A DNA stretch of 64,000 nucleotides from Oerskovia paurometabola (GCF_016907365.1 NZ_JAFBBV010000001.1:2232001-2296000); one strand, 5' to 3'. Shown: positions 24,578-35,079, counted from the stretch's first letter. The notes: generated by a model not told the origin, from the letters alone. Made by a program: numbers and translations.

Positions 24578-25660
24578 ATGTCCAGCGGGTCGGAGCCGAC
24601 ACGCACCGACTGCCGGACGACGCCCCCCAGCTTTCCTCGCCAGAACGGAACCCCGAAGCGCGTGCACACCACGAGCCAGGCACCGATCGACGAGACGGGT
24701 CTTCCGTCTCGTCCTGCCGCGACCGCGCAGGTCGCCGGACAGTCACGGGTCGCCGCGGACGGCAGCGCCGTCGCGGGGATCCGCAGCACGATCGGTGCGT
24801 ACATCGCCCTGACGAAGCCGCGCATCATCGAGCTCCTGCTCGTGACGACGCTGCCCACCATGATCCTCGCCCAGGGCGGTTTCCCGGACTTCTGGCTGGT
24901 CGTCAAGACGCTCGTCGGCGGCACGCTCGCCGCGGCGTCGGCCAACGTCTTCAACTGCTACATCGACCGCGACATCGACGAGCTCATGAACCGCACCAAG
25001 CGGCGCCCGCTCGTCACGGGCGAGATCTCGCCGCGTGCTGCGCTGGTGTTCGCGACGGCGCTCGGCGTGATCGCGCTGCTGTGGTTCGCGCTGCTGGTCA
25101 ACGCCCCCTCGGCCTGGCTCACGTTCGCGGCCATCGCGATCTACGTCGTCGGCTACACCATGATCCTCAAGCGCCGCACGCCGCAGAACATCGTGTGGGG
25201 CGGCATCGCGGGCTGCATGCCGGTCTTCATCGGCTGGTCCGCGGTCACCGGCTCGCTCAGCTGGTCCGCGGTCGCGCTGTTCCTCGTGATCTTCTTCTGG
25301 ACGCCGCCGCACTACTGGCCGCTGTCGATCAAGTTCAAGAAGGACTACGCCAACGCGGGCGTCCCGATGCTTCCCGTCGTCGCCGACAACCGCAAGGTCG
25401 CCCGCGAGATGATCGGCTACACGGTCGCCATGATCGCCTCGTCGCTCGCCCTGTGGTGGCTCGCGCCCATGACCTGGGTCTACGGCGTGGTCGCGATCGG
25501 TCTCGGCGCCTGGTTCCTGGCGCTGTGCGTCATGATGCTGCGCCGGGCGAACGACCCGACCAAGGGCAAGCTCGGGGCCATGAAGGTGTTCCACGCCTCG
25601 ATCACGTACCTGACCCTGCTGTTCGTCGCGGTCGCGGTCGACGTGTTCCTCCCCTTCTGA
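24578..25660 (+). CDS. ctaB: Protoheme IX farnesyltransferase (heme o synthase)
   Basis: A polytopic membrane prenyltransferase that farnesylates heme b for cytochrome oxidase assembly. The first Asp-rich motif is [19 protein letters not shown], with [19 protein letters not shown] in the second conserved region, and about nine hydrophobic segments. The start is uncertain: the ATG at 24578 gives 360 aa with a long hydrophilic N-terminus, while an in-frame GTG at 24662 gives 332 aa, closer to the family. Its location next to tkt is conserved in actinobacteria. Confidence 0.93.
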   Translation: MSSGSEPTRTDCRTTPPSFPRQNGTPKRVHTTSQAPIDETGLPSRPAATAQVAGQSRVAADGSAVAGIRSTIGAYIALTKPRIIELLLVTTLPTMILAQGGFPDFWLVVKTLVGGTLAAASANVFNCYIDRDIDELMNRTKRRPLVTGEISPRAALVFATALGVIALLWFALLVNAPSAWLTFAAIAIYVVGYTMILKRRTPQNIVWGGIAGCMPVFIGWSAVTGSLSWSAVALFLVIFFWTPPHYWPLSIKFKKDYANAGVPMLPVVADNRKVAREMIGYTVAMIASSLALWWLAPMTWVYGVVAIGLGAWFLALCVMMLRRANDPTKGKLGAMKVFHASITYLTLLFVAVAVDVFLPF

Positions 25661-25711
25661 CGGCCGACCCGGGACGCACGGGATGACCGACCACCCAGCA
25701 GCCGGTGCGCG

Positions 25712-26737
25712 ATGACGCGCGCCGCTGCGGGGGAGCCTGCGCTCGTCGTCGGGCAGGACGTGCCTGAGGGGCCCGCGACCCCGGAGACCCCTGCAGCCCC
25801 ACCGCTGCCCGCGGCCCTCGACCGGGCCGTCCGCGAGTACCTCGCGCACCTGACGGTCGAGCGCGGGCTGTCCCAGAACACCGTCGCGGCCTACCGGCGT
25901 GACCTCGCCCGGTACGCCGCCTACCTCGCGGCCCGGGGCAGGACGGAACCCGCCGACGTGACGCCGGCCGACGTCGCGGAGTACGTCACCACGGTCCGCA
26001 CGGGAGCCGACGGCGCCGCTCTCCTCTCGCCGTCGTCGACGGCCCGCTCGGTGGCCGCGGTGCGCGGCTGGCACCGGTTCTGCGCGCTCGAGGGGCACAC
26101 CGACTCCGACCCGTCGGCCGAGGTGCGCCCGCCCGCGCAGGGCAAGCGGCTGCCCAAGGCCATCTCGACCGAGGAGGTCGAGGCCATCCTCGAGGCCGCC
26201 GGCGCGGGGGAGGGGCCGGGACCGCTGCGGGACCGCGCGCTGCTCGAGCTCGTGTACTCCACGGGTGCCCGCATCTCGGAGGCCGTGAGCCTCGACGTCG
26301 ACGACCTCGACCTGGGCTCGGGGGCCGTGCGGCTGTTCGGCAAGGGGGCCAAGGAGCGCGTCGTGCCCGTGGGGTCGTACGCGGTGCGAGCCCTCGACGC
26401 GTACCTCGTGCGGGGGCGCCCGGCACTGTCCGCGACGGGACGCGGGACGCCCGCGGTGTTCCTCAACACGCGCGGCGCGCGCCTGAGCCGGCAGAGCGCG
26501 TGGGCCGTCCTGCGCACCGCGGCCGAGCGCGCGGGGCTCGAGCACCCCGAGCGGATCTCGCCGCACACGCTGCGCCACTCGTTCGCGACGCACCTGCTCG
26601 CGGGCGGCGCCGACGTGCGCGTGGTCCAGGAGCTCCTGGGGCACGCGTCGGTCACGACGACGCAGATCTACACGCTCGTGACGCGCGAGACGCTGCGCGA
26701 GGTCTACGCGTCGGCCCACCCGCGGGCGCTGGGCTGA
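25712..26737 (+). CDS. xerD: Tyrosine recombinase XerD
   Basis: A 341-aa tyrosine recombinase. It has the N-terminal SAM-like core-binding domain ([19 protein letters not shown]), catalytic Arg in [11 protein letters not shown], HxxR in [14 protein letters not shown], and the final His and Tyr in [13 protein letters not shown]. The order xerD-parA-scpA-scpB is typical of the chromosomal dimer-resolution XerD, as opposed to an element-encoded integrase. A possible 10-codon reading frame (25683-25715) overlaps its ATG. Confidence 0.93.
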   Translation: MTRAAAGEPALVVGQDVPEGPATPETPAAPPLPAALDRAVREYLAHLTVERGLSQNTVAAYRRDLARYAAYLAARGRTEPADVTPADVAEYVTTVRTGADGAALLSPSSTARSVAAVRGWHRFCALEGHTDSDPSAEVRPPAQGKRLPKAISTEEVEAILEAAGAGEGPGPLRDRALLELVYSTGARISEAVSLDVDDLDLGSGAVRLFGKGAKERVVPVGSYAVRALDAYLVRGRPALSATGRGTPAVFLNTRGARLSRQSAWAVLRTAAERAGLEHPERISPHTLRHSFATHLLAGGADVRVVQELLGHASVTTTQIYTLVTRETLREVYASAHPRALG

Positions 26738-26817
26738 CCCTCGGCGTGCCGCGCGGGTTCGCGCCACTCCGGCGCGTGCACGCGTCGTGCGCGAGCCCCT
26801 GGGGTACCGTGGCGGAC

Positions 26818-27774
26818 GTGAGCAGCCAGGCCCCGAGCGAGATCCAGGACGCCGCCGGACCGTACGACGCACGCGTCGCCACGGCCGCAGGCGCCGCCGA
26901 CGGTGGTGCGTCCGTCGCACCCGACAACGCCCCCCGCGTCGATCCGGTCGGCCGCGAGATCCCCGAGTTCCCCGTGCCGGCGCGGCTCGCGACGCACGGG
27001 CCGGGACGCATCATCGCGATGTGCAACCAGAAGGGCGGGGTCGGCAAGACGACCACGACCATCAACCTGGGCGCGACGCTGGCCGAGTACGGGCGCAAGG
27101 TCCTGCTCGTGGACTTCGACCCGCAGGGCGCCGCGTCGGTGGGCCTCGGCGTCAACCCGCACGAGCTCGACCGCACGGTCTACAACCTGCTCATGGAGCG
27201 TGGCGCGGACATCCGTGAGGTCATCGTGCCGACGGCCGTCGAGGGGCTCGACGTGCTCCCCGCGAACATCGACCTGTCTGCGGCCGAGGTCCAGCTCGTG
27301 GGCGAGGTCGCGCGCGAGTCCGTCCTGGCCAGGGTCCTGCGCCCCGTGCAGGACGAGTACGACGTGATCCTCGTCGACTGCCAGCCCTCCCTGGGGCTGC
27401 TGACGGTCAACGCGCTCACCGCGGCGCACGGGGTGCTCATCCCGCTCGAGTGCGAGTTCTTCGCGCTGCGCGGCGTCGCGCTGCTCGTCGAGACCATCGA
27501 GAAGGTCCGCGACCGCCTCAACCCGCGCCTCGAGGTCGACGGGATCCTCGCGACCATGTTCGACTCGCGCACCCTGCACTCGCGCGAGGTCGTGGCGCGC
27601 GTGCACGAGGCCTTCGGTGACAAGCTCCTGCACACCGTGATCGGGCGGACCGTGAAGTTCCCCGACGCGTCGGTCGCGGCCGAGCCCATCACGGTCTACG
27701 CGCCGTCCCACCCGGGTGCGGTGGCCTACCGTCAGCTCGCCCGCGAGCTGGTCGCCCGTGGCGACGCTGCCTGA
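26818..27774 (+). CDS. ParA/Soj family chromosome-partitioning ATPase
   Basis: About 318 aa. After a roughly 60-residue hydrophilic N-terminus comes the deviant Walker A CNQKGGVGKTTTTINLG and LVDFDPQGAASVGLG, then VDCQPSLGLLTVNAL, all ParA-type. This scpAB-linked ParA is usually distinct from the oriC-linked parAB pair and lacks an adjacent parB. Start given at GTG 26818; GTG 26809 is equally possible. scpA begins inside its last codons, so translation is coupled. Confidence 0.93.
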   Translation: MSSQAPSEIQDAAGPYDARVATAAGAADGGASVAPDNAPRVDPVGREIPEFPVPARLATHGPGRIIAMCNQKGGVGKTTTTINLGATLAEYGRKVLLVDFDPQGAASVGLGVNPHELDRTVYNLLMERGADIREVIVPTAVEGLDVLPANIDLSAAEVQLVGEVARESVLARVLRPVQDEYDVILVDCQPSLGLLTVNALTAAHGVLIPLECEFFALRGVALLVETIEKVRDRLNPRLEVDGILATMFDSRTLHSREVVARVHEAFGDKLLHTVIGRTVKFPDASVAAEPITVYAPSHPGAVAYRQLARELVARGDAA

Positions 27775-28879
27775 CACCGCACCGGCGGCCACCCGGGCCG
27801 CCGACCCGCAGGACGAGCAGCCCGCCTCACCGTCGACCGACGCGCAGGACGCTTCGGAGGCGCCACTCCCGGCCCCGGCGACCGACCGGAACGGCAACCC
27901 GGCCTTCGAGGTGCACCTCGAGAACTTCTCGGGCCCGTTCGACCTCCTGCTCTCGCTCATCGCGAAGCACAAGCTCGACATCACCGAGATCGCTCTCGCG
28001 CAGGTCACCGACGAGTTCATCGCGTACATCCGCACGGCCGAACGCCTCGCGCGCGAGGCCGAGGAGGCCGCGCGCGCGGAGACGGGTCCGGTCCCGCCCG
28101 GGGGAGCGGTGCCCGACGCCGGCGCTCCCGTCGCCAGGTCACGTCGCCCCCGTCCGGGGCGCGGCGGGCACCCTGGCTGGGACCTCGGCACCGCGAGCGA
28201 GTTCCTGCTCGTGGCCGCGACCCTGCTCGACCTCAAGGCCGCCCGCCTGCTGCCCACCGGGGACGTCGAGAGCGCCGAGGACCTCGAGCTGCTCGAGGCC
28301 CGCGACCTCCTGTTCGCGCGGCTCCTGCAGTACCGCGCCTACAAGCAGGTCTCCGCGGTCATCGCGGACCGGCTCGCGACAGAGGGGCGCCGCTTCCCGC
28401 GCATCGTGCAGCTCGAGCCGCACCTCGCGGCCATGCTGCCCGAGCTCGTGTGGAAGCTCGGCCCCGAGCAGCTCGCGGCGCTCGCGGCGAAGGCCATGGA
28501 GCCCAAGCCGCCGCCGCCCGGGGTGTCTCTGACCCACCTGCACGCGCCCGCGGTGAGCGTGCGCGAGCAGGCGAGCCTCGTCGTCGGGCTGCTGCGGCGG
28601 GAGGGGGCCGCATCGTTCCGCGTGCTCGTCGCGGACGCCGGCGAGACGCTCGTCGTCGTCGCGCGCTTCCTGGCGCTGCTCGAGCTCTTCCGCGAGGGGC
28701 TCGTCGCGTTCGAGCAGGTCGAGGCGCTGGGCGAGCTCACGGTCCGGTGGACGGGCAGCGACGGTGCGGACGACGAGGACGGCGCTTCGCTCGATGCCGT
28801 GGGCGGGGAGTTCGACGCCGACGACACCGACGTCCCCCCTGCCACGGTCGTGCACCCCACGACACGGACGGACCCATGA
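27758..28879 (+). CDS. scpA: Segregation and condensation protein A
   Basis: A 373-aa kleisin subunit of the SMC-ScpAB condensin. The core begins with FEVHLENFSGPFDLLLSLIAKHKLDITEIALAQVT after about 45 hydrophilic residues; the C-terminal winged-helix segment includes TLVVVARFLALLELFREGL. A Pro/Arg-rich insertion lies near residues 110-140. Start GTG at 27758 overlaps the parA end by 17 nt; the end overlaps scpB. Confidence 0.94.
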   Translation: MATLPDTAPAATRAADPQDEQPASPSTDAQDASEAPLPAPATDRNGNPAFEVHLENFSGPFDLLLSLIAKHKLDITEIALAQVTDEFIAYIRTAERLAREAEEAARAETGPVPPGGAVPDAGAPVARSRRPRPGRGGHPGWDLGTASEFLLVAATLLDLKAARLLPTGDVESAEDLELLEARDLLFARLLQYRAYKQVSAVIADRLATEGRRFPRIVQLEPHLAAMLPELVWKLGPEQLAALAAKAMEPKPPPPGVSLTHLHAPAVSVREQASLVVGLLRREGAASFRVLVADAGETLVVVARFLALLELFREGLVAFEQVEALGELTVRWTGSDGADDEDGASLDAVGGEFDADDTDVPPATVVHPTTRTDP

Positions 28880-29628
28880 ACGAGGAGAGCATGACCCAGG
28901 ACACCGCGGACGCCGCACTCGCTGCGCGCGGCGCAGAGACGGACGACGCGCCCGCGTTCAGCGCCGAGCACCTGCCGGGCGGGGCGCTCGCGGCCCTCGA
29001 AGCCGTGCTCATGGTCGCCGACGAGCCCATCCCCGCGGTCCAGCTCGCGACCGCCCTCGGTCTGCCCCAGCGCGAGGTCGAGGACCTGCTGGGCGAGCTG
29101 TCGGCCGAGTACCGCGGCGAGCTGGGCGGACGGCCCCGCGGTTTCGAGCTGCGCCAGGCGGGCGGCGGGTGGCGCGTGTACTCGGCGCCGGTGTTCGCGG
29201 ACGTCGTCGGGCGCTTCCTCCTGGAGGGCCAGAGCGCGCGCCTGACGCAGGCCGCTTTGGAGACCCTCGCGGTCGTCGCGTACCGTCAACCGGTCACGCG
29301 CGGCCAGATCTCGGCCGTGCGCGGCGTGAACGTGGACGGCGTCGTACGGACGCTCACGACCCGCGGGCTCGTCGCGGAGGTCGGCCAGGATCCCTCGACG
29401 GGTGCGGTCCTGTACGGAACCACGGGATACTTCATGGAGCGCATGGGCTTCTCGTCGCTCGACGAGCTCCCCGCCCTCGCGCCGCACCTGCCGGACGTCG
29501 ACTCCATCGTCGACGCCGCCGACAGCACACTCGGAGCGTCCGGGGGTGGGAGCGACCGCGCACAGCCGCGGACGCCGGCCCTGCCCGACGGCGCTCGACC
29601 CAGCACGAACGACGAAGGAACATCATGA
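28876..29628 (+). CDS. scpB: Segregation and condensation protein B
   Basis: A 250-aa ScpB with paired winged-helix domains: ALEAVLMVADEPIPAVQLA and ALETLAVVAYRQPVTRGQI followed by VRGVNVDGVVRTL. It works with ScpA and SMC in chromosome condensation. The start ATG overlaps the scpA stop (ATGA), with a second in-frame ATG at 28891. The end overlaps the next gene in the same way. The Asp-rich acidic tail after about residue 205 is typical of actinobacteria. Confidence 0.94.
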   Translation: MNEESMTQDTADAALAARGAETDDAPAFSAEHLPGGALAALEAVLMVADEPIPAVQLATALGLPQREVEDLLGELSAEYRGELGGRPRGFELRQAGGGWRVYSAPVFADVVGRFLLEGQSARLTQAALETLAVVAYRQPVTRGQISAVRGVNVDGVVRTLTTRGLVAEVGQDPSTGAVLYGTTGYFMERMGFSSLDELPALAPHLPDVDSIVDAADSTLGASGGGSDRAQPRTPALPDGARPSTNDEGTS

Positions 29629-30587
29629 GCAGCGCACGCGAGGGTGGCCGACCGGCCGCCCGAGGACAGCGGTCCGAGAACTCCTCGGGCACCGGTCGAC
29701 CGGGCAGTGGTCACGCAGGCGGTGGCCGGCCGGCAGGTCAGCGCTCCTCGGCCCCCCGCTCCGGAGCGGGCCGCGGATGGGCCGGCGACCCGCAGGCAGG
29801 CAAGAGCAAGCCGCCGCGCCGTCCGGCCGCGCCCAAGGGACCGCAGCGCGACGTCCACGTCGCCGACGGCGTGCGTCTCCAGAAGGTCCTCGCGACCGCA
29901 GGCCTGGGCTCGCGCCGCGCGTGCGAGGACCTCATCGCCGCGGGCCGCGTCGAGGTCGACGGCGTCGTGGTGCGCGAGCTCGGCGTCCGCGTCGACCCCG
30001 AGAAGGCCGTGATCCACGTCGACGGCATGCGCGTCCAGCTCGACCAGTCGCTCGTGACGATCGCGCTCAACAAGCCGCTCGGCGTCGTCTCCACGATGCA
30101 CGACCCCGAGGGCCGCCCCGCGCTCACGCAGTTCGTCGCGACGCGCCCCGAGCGCCTCTTCCACGTCGGGCGCCTCGACGCCGACAGCGAGGGCCTGCTG
30201 CTCCTGACGAACGACGGCGAGCTCGCCAACCGTCTCTCGCACCCCAAGTACGAGGTCTCCAAGACCTACCTCGTGTCGGTCGAGGGCCGCGTCGCGGGCA
30301 ACGTCGCGAACAAGCTGCTCCACGGCATCGAGCTCGAGGACGGCCCGGCCAAGGTCGACCGCTACCGCGTGGTCGACACGACCCCGCAGGCCAGCATGGT
30401 CGAGGTCGTGCTCCACGAGGGCCGCCACCGCATCGTGCGCCGCATGTTCGAGGAGCTCGGCCACCCCGTGACCCGGCTTGTGCGCACCCGCATCGGCTCG
30501 ATCCACCTGGGCAACCTGCGCCCCGGCGCTACCCGCGTCCTGGGCCGCACCGAGCTCGGCACCCTCATGAGCGAGGTCGGGCTCTAG
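29625..30587 (+). CDS. RluB/RsuA-family rRNA pseudouridine synthase
   Basis: A 320-aa pseudouridine synthase. Residues 1-75 are a Gly/Arg/Ser-rich disordered extension, followed by an S4 RNA-binding domain (RLQKVLATAGLGSRRACEDL) and the catalytic domain, with the catalytic Asp in GRLDADSEGLLLLTNDG and GRHRIVRRMFEELGHPV. The target uridine in 23S or 16S rRNA is not readable, though the scpB context favours an RluB-like enzyme. Overlaps scpB by 4 nt. Confidence 0.93.
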   Translation: MSSAREGGRPAARGQRSENSSGTGRPGSGHAGGGRPAGQRSSAPRSGAGRGWAGDPQAGKSKPPRRPAAPKGPQRDVHVADGVRLQKVLATAGLGSRRACEDLIAAGRVEVDGVVVRELGVRVDPEKAVIHVDGMRVQLDQSLVTIALNKPLGVVSTMHDPEGRPALTQFVATRPERLFHVGRLDADSEGLLLLTNDGELANRLSHPKYEVSKTYLVSVEGRVAGNVANKLLHGIELEDGPAKVDRYRVVDTTPQASMVEVVLHEGRHRIVRRMFEELGHPVTRLVRTRIGSIHLGNLRPGATRVLGRTELGTLMSEVGL

Positions 30588-30595
30588 CACCCCTC

Positions 30596-30634
30596 CCGCC
30601 CCGGGAGCCGCGTCTTCACGCGCTCCCGGGGCGG
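30596..30634 (+). terminator. Hairpin between the pseudouridine synthase gene and aroH
   Basis: A 12-bp outer stem (30596-30607 with 30623-30634) extended by a 4-bp inner stem (30609-30612 with 30619-30622), 9 nt after the stop. It separates the parA-scpAB unit from aroH. Confidence 0.8.
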
Positions 30635-30674
30635 CGCTACGCTCGACCCGACCCTCCCGTACGAAGGAGTACCC

Positions 30675-31037
30675 ATGCCCGTCCGGGCCATCCGGGGCGC
30701 CACGCAGCTCGACGTCGACGAGCGCGAGCACCTCTTCGACCGCACGCGCGAGCTCGTCCAGGCCGTCCTCGACGCCAACGAGATCGACACCGCGTCGCTC
30801 ATCTCGATCTTCTTCACCTGCACGCCCGACCTCGTGGCGGACTTCCCGGCCGCCGCCGCCCGCGAGATGGGGCTCGGCGACGTGCCCCTCATGTGCGCGG
30901 TCGAGATCGGCGTGCCCGGGGCGCTGCCCCGCGTGGTGCGGCTCATGGCGCACGCCGAGGTCGACGTGCCGCGGGCCGACGTCCAGCACGTGTACCTGCA
31001 CGGGGCGACGTCGCTGCGCAAGGACCTGGCCCAGTGA
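30675..31037 (+). CDS. aroH: Chorismate mutase, AroH type
   Basis: A 120-aa monofunctional chorismate mutase of the AroH (trimeric alpha/beta-barrel) class that converts chorismate to prephenate. Signatures are VRAIRGATQLDVDERE with the active-site Arg, the SIFFTCTPDL segment, and the C-terminal VQHVYLHGA. Start ATG has AAGGAG 7 nt upstream. The cmk start overlaps its stop, as in other actinobacteria. Confidence 0.94.
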   Translation: MPVRAIRGATQLDVDEREHLFDRTRELVQAVLDANEIDTASLISIFFTCTPDLVADFPAAAAREMGLGDVPLMCAVEIGVPGALPRVVRLMAHAEVDVPRADVQHVYLHGATSLRKDLAQ

Positions 31038-31834
31038 GCGCGGACGGTACCCGTGCCGAGGGGCGCGGGCTGGTCGTCGCGATCGACGGGCCCTCCGGGT
31101 CCGGCAAGTCGAGCGTGTCGCGGGCCGTCGCGCAGCGCCTCGGCACCGCCTACCTGGACACGGGCGCGATGTACCGCGCCGCGACCTGGTGGTGCCTCGA
31201 GGAGGGCGTCGACCTCGCCGACCAGGCCGCGGTCGCCGCGGCCGTCGACGTCATGCCGCTCGTCATGGGCATCGACCCGGCCGCGCCGACCGTGCACGTC
31301 GACGGCACCGACGTCGGCGAGGCGATCCGCACCACCGAGATCTCCACGGCCGTGAGCGCGGTGGCCACGAACCTCGCGGTCCGCGCCGAGCTGCGGCGCC
31401 TGCAGCGCGTCATCATCGCGGCAGAGTCGTCGGCGTCGGCTTCCTCGGCGTCCGTGGCGTCCTCGGAGAGCGCCGGCACGAGCTTCTCCGGTGGGCGCGG
31501 CATCGTCGCCGAGGGGCGCGACATCACGACTGTCGTCGCCCCCGACGCCGACGTGCGCATCCTGCTCACCGCGAGCGAGGAGGCGCGCCTGGCCCGCCGC
31601 TCGCTCGAGGTCCACGGCGCGGCCGACGCGGCTGCCGTCGAGGCCACCAAGGACCAGGTGCTGCGCCGCGACCGTGACGACTCGACCGTCTCGCAGTTCC
31701 ACGTCGCGGCCGACGGCGTCGTGACGGTCGACTCGTCCGACCTCGACTTCGAGCAGACCGTCCAGGCCGTGCTCGACGTCGTCGAGCACGCCACGGCCAC
31801 CACCGCCGCAGGGGGCGAGGGGACCGCTCGGTGA
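31034..31834 (+). CDS. cmk: Cytidylate kinase
   Basis: A 266-aa (d)CMP kinase. The P-loop is IDGPSGSGKSSVSR, followed by YLDTGAMYRAATW, and IVAEGRDITTVVAPDA in the core. It is about 35-40 residues longer than usual; part of this is a low-complexity Ser/Ala insertion (about residues 135-155) between the CMP-binding region and the AEGRDI motif. Start GTG at 31034 overlaps the aroH stop and the end overlaps plsC, so aroH-cmk-plsC is coupled. Confidence 0.94.
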   Translation: MSADGTRAEGRGLVVAIDGPSGSGKSSVSRAVAQRLGTAYLDTGAMYRAATWWCLEEGVDLADQAAVAAAVDVMPLVMGIDPAAPTVHVDGTDVGEAIRTTEISTAVSAVATNLAVRAELRRLQRVIIAAESSASASSASVASSESAGTSFSGGRGIVAEGRDITTVVAPDADVRILLTASEEARLARRSLEVHGAADAAAVEATKDQVLRRDRDDSTVSQFHVAADGVVTVDSSDLDFEQTVQAVLDVVEHATATTAAGGEGTAR

Positions 31835-32532
31835 GCATCCCGCACGTCCCCTCTCCCACCGGGCCCGCCTGGTCCCGGTGGGTGGGGCGCTTCCTCGCAC
31901 GTGTGATCTGGGACACCCGTGTGGTCGGGGCCGACCGCGTCCCCGCCACAGGACCCGTCCTGCTGGCCGCCAACCACACGGGCCTCGTCGACGGACCCCT
32001 CGTGCTGGGCGTCGCACCCCGGCCCCTGCACGTCCTCGTCAAGGAGGAGATGTTCGTCGGCCCGATCGGGTGGATCCTGCGCGCGGCCGGGCAGATCCCC
32101 GTCGACCGCCGCGGCGGACGATCGGCCCTCGTGACGGCGCTCGCGGTCCTGCGGCGCGACGGGGGAGTGGGCGTGTTCCCCGAGGGCAACCGCGGGCGCG
32201 GCGACGCCACGTCCGCGCGCGCCGGCGTGGCCTGGCTCGCGCTCAACGGCCACGCGCCCGTGGTCCCCGTCGCCGTGCTCGGCACGCGTCGCACCGGTGA
32301 CGGCGTCAACCGCATCCCCGGTCTCCGTCGCCACCTGTACGTCGAGTTCGGCGCGCCCGTGGTCGTCGACAAGGCCGACGGCGTGCGCGGCAAGGCCGCC
32401 CTCGACGCCGCGAACGAGCAGATCCGGGCCGCGCTCGCGACGCTCGTGACCGGCGCCGTGGACCGCTCGGGCATCGCGCTGCCGGTCGACGGACCCGACC
32501 GCCTCCACCCCGGAGGACGCCCCGCGCAGTGA
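31831..32532 (+). CDS. 1-acyl-sn-glycerol-3-phosphate acyltransferase (PlsC-like)
   Basis: A 233-aa membrane-associated acyltransferase for phosphatidic acid synthesis. The catalytic HX4D motif is in [11 protein letters not shown] and the glycerophosphate-binding motif is [20 protein letters not shown] is the third conserved block. Start GTG overlaps the cmk stop. The cmk-plsC-der order is highly conserved in actinobacteria. Confidence 0.92.
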   Translation: MSIPHVPSPTGPAWSRWVGRFLARVIWDTRVVGADRVPATGPVLLAANHTGLVDGPLVLGVAPRPLHVLVKEEMFVGPIGWILRAAGQIPVDRRGGRSALVTALAVLRRDGGVGVFPEGNRGRGDATSARAGVAWLALNGHAPVVPVAVLGTRRTGDGVNRIPGLRRHLYVEFGAPVVVDKADGVRGKAALDAANEQIRAALATLVTGAVDRSGIALPVDGPDRLHPGGRPAQ

Positions 32533-32605
32533 CGTCGTGCACTCCGGGCGTGTCGCGCGCGGTCCTCGTTCGGAGAACTGCCCGGTTGCTGGGAGAATGG
32601 TCGCC

Positions 32606-34192
32606 ATGACCACACCCGACCACGCACAGCCCGATGCCCAGGCATCCCTCGACGAGGTGTCGCAGACCCCCGGTGAGACGATCGACCAGGCGAGCGACGT
32701 CGTCGGGCAGCCCGAGGACACCACCGAACCACTGCTCGCCGCCGAGGGGGACGAGCAGGACGACGAGACCCGCGAGCGCGCCCTGCGCGCCGGCCTCGAG
32801 GACTACGAGCTCGCCGACGAGGACATGGCGCTCCTGTCCGGCGACGACTACGACTCTGCCGACGACGTCCCTGCCGCGCCGCTGCCGGTCCTCGCGATCG
32901 TCGGCCGCCCCAACGTGGGCAAGTCGACGCTCGTCAACCGCATCCTCGGCCGCCGCGAGGCCGTGACCGAGGACAAGCCCGGCGTCACGCGCGACCGCGT
33001 CTCCTACCCGGCCGAGTGGGCCGGACGCCAGTTCACGCTCGTCGACACGGGCGGCTGGGAGGTCGACGTCGCCGGCATCGAGGCGCGCGTCGCCGAGCAG
33101 GCCGAGGTCGCGATCGCGCTCTCGGACGCCGTCGTGTTCGTCGTCGACGCGACCGTGGGCCCCACGGCCACGGACGAGCGCGTCGTGAAGCTGCTCCGCA
33201 AGTCCGGCAAGCCCGTCGTGCTGTGCGCCAACAAGGTCGACGGCGCACGCGGCGAGGCCGACGCGACCGAGCTCTGGAGCCTGGGCCTCGGCGAGCCGCA
33301 CCCCGTCTCCGCCCTGCACGGGCGCGGCACCGGTGACCTGCTCGACGCCGCCATGGAGGCGCTGCCCCTCGTCTCCGAGCACGCCGTCGTCCTGCCGTCC
33401 GGCCCCCGCCGCGTCGCGCTCGTCGGCCGCCCCAACGTCGGCAAGTCCTCGCTCCTGAACAAGGTCGCGGGCGCCGACCGCGTCGTCGTCGACTCCGTCG
33501 CCGGCACCACGCGCGACCCCGTCGACGAGCTCGTGCTCCTCAAGGGCATCCCGTGGTGGTTCGTCGACACCGCCGGCATCCGCCGCCGCGTGCACCAGAC
33601 CAAGGGCGCCGACTTCTACGCCTCGCTGCGCACCCAGGCCGCGATCGAGAAGGCCGAGGTCGCCGTCGTGCTCGTCGACGCGTCCGTCCCGCTCACCGAG
33701 CAGGACACGCGCGTCATCTCCCAGGTCGTCGACGCCGGGCGCGCCCTCGTCATCGCCTACAACAAGTGGGACCTCATGGACGAGGACCGCCGCCCCTTCC
33801 TGGAGCGCGAGATCGAGAAGGACCTCGTGCAGATCCAGTGGGCGCCGCGCGTCAACGTCTCGGCCCGCACCGGCTGGCACACCGACCGCCTCGTGCCCGC
33901 GCTCGAGCGCTCGCTCGAGTCGTGGGACAAGCGCATCCCCACCGGGCGCCTCAACGCGTTCCTGGGCGAGCTCGTCGCGGCCCACCCCCACCCGCTGCGC
34001 GGCGGCAAGCAGCCCCGCATCCTGTTCGCGACCCAGGCGTCCACGCGCCCGCCGCGCTTCGTGATCTTCGCGACCGGCTTCCTCGAGGCCGGCTACCGCC
34101 GCTTCATCGAGCGTCGCCTGCGCGAGACCTTCGGGTTCGAGGGCACGCCCATCGAGATCTCGGTGCGCGTGCGCGAGAAGCGCAAGCGCTGA
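32606..34192 (+). CDS. der: Ribosome-biogenesis GTPase Der (EngA)
   Basis: A 528-aa double-GTPase needed for 50S ribosome assembly. Two G domains are visible, each with GRPNVGKS (about residues 100 and 273), DTGGW/DTAGI switch motifs and NKVD/NKWD specificity motifs, then a KH-like C-terminal domain ending in VREKRKR. A 90-residue acidic N-terminal extension precedes the first G domain, common in actinobacteria. The ATG at 32606 starts this extension. Confidence 0.96.
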   Translation: MTTPDHAQPDAQASLDEVSQTPGETIDQASDVVGQPEDTTEPLLAAEGDEQDDETRERALRAGLEDYELADEDMALLSGDDYDSADDVPAAPLPVLAIVGRPNVGKSTLVNRILGRREAVTEDKPGVTRDRVSYPAEWAGRQFTLVDTGGWEVDVAGIEARVAEQAEVAIALSDAVVFVVDATVGPTATDERVVKLLRKSGKPVVLCANKVDGARGEADATELWSLGLGEPHPVSALHGRGTGDLLDAAMEALPLVSEHAVVLPSGPRRVALVGRPNVGKSSLLNKVAGADRVVVDSVAGTTRDPVDELVLLKGIPWWFVDTAGIRRRVHQTKGADFYASLRTQAAIEKAEVAVVLVDASVPLTEQDTRVISQVVDAGRALVIAYNKWDLMDEDRRPFLEREIEKDLVQIQWAPRVNVSARTGWHTDRLVPALERSLESWDKRIPTGRLNAFLGELVAAHPHPLRGGKQPRILFATQASTRPPRFVIFATGFLEAGYRRFIERRLRETFGFEGTPIEISVRVREKRKR

Positions 34193-34525
34193 CGCACCTC
34201 CCGCCGGGGCCCGTGGGGCTCCAGCGGGCCGTGTGAGGCGTCGAGAGACCCACGGGAGGGCCGTGCGTGCCGGAAGGCTCGCGCGGCCCTCCTGGGCGTT
34301 TCTGGGAGTGCTGGGGGCGTGCTCGGACTGGGTGGGATCTGACGGTGCCCTGGTCGAGCGCTGGTGGCGCGCTGGGCGCGGCCTCGACGGGGCCTGTGAC
34401 GCGGCCGGGAGCTCCCCGGACGTGCGTGACCCGTGCCACTCACCAGCGAGGATGCACGGAGCATGCCCAAAGTGGGGTATTGTTTCTCTCGGCCCTGAAG
34501 GGCTGGTGAAGCCCTCCGGGGCTCA
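34193..34525. other. der-tRNA-Pro intergenic region
   Basis: 333 nt without a supportable gene. A hairpin pairing 34255-34263 with 34284-34292, followed by a short T-rich stretch (34293-34301), may terminate der. The region just before the tRNA (34475-34500) contains an AT-richer TATTGTTTC run that may be part of the tRNA promoter. Confidence 0.45.
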
Positions 34526-34602
<77 letters not shown>

Positions 34603-34604
34603 AA

Positions 34605-34646
34605 AGCCCAGGTCAGGAGGTGTTTTTCATCCTCCCGACCTGGGCT
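34605..34646 (+). terminator. Hairpin after tRNA-Pro, lying inside the island
   Basis: A 16-bp stem with one mismatch (34605-34620 with 34631-34646) and a T-rich 10-nt loop, 3 nt after the tRNA CCA. It lies distal to the att repeat, so it was brought by the element and replaces the tRNA's original terminator. Confidence 0.8.
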
Positions 34647-35079
34647 TCGTCGTTGGAAGCCTCCACAAGTGGCACGTGGCGTCACGTCACGGCAGTGCAA
34701 GGGCGTCGGCGGCGTCTCCACAAACCTGGACTTTGCGGCTCTCGGCAGCGGTGCGGCATCCAGTGCGAGGCCGACGGTCCCCGCGCTCGCCCGTGGCAAC
34801 ACGCCGTGAGGGGAGCCATTGGGCCGCCGCATAGAGACGGCATGACCCGCAACCACCGCTTGTTCACCGTGAGCGATCTCGCCACCCACCATGGCTCGTC
34901 CCGCCATGCCAGCCACCCCTTCCACGCATCCAGCGCCAGTCCGTGTGATCTACGTGGCGGTAGCAGGTTGCGGTACCGGCAGGAAGATGGCCAGACGGGG
35001 CCCACTTGGTCACGATGGAGCCCACATTCGTTTCGATGTCTGGCGGCGATCGACCGCTGGACCTGACCCGGCGGTCGTC
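34647..35079. other. Untranslated segment before the integrase gene
   Basis: About 430 nt between the tRNA terminator and the likely integrase start. The integrase frame stays open upstream to 34891, but the extra 63 residues do not look like an integrase domain. The area may hold arm-type integrase sites; no clear repeats were identified. Confidence 0.4.

Noticed and set aside
25683..25715. 10-codon frame before xerD as a possible leader peptide
   Set aside because: No ribosome site or regulatory codon run; mentioned only in the xerD entry.
25712..26737. xerD as an element-encoded integrase
   Set aside because: Its placement in the conserved ctaB-xerD-parA-scpAB order and complete R/HxxR/H/Y set indicate the housekeeping chromosome-dimer resolution enzyme.
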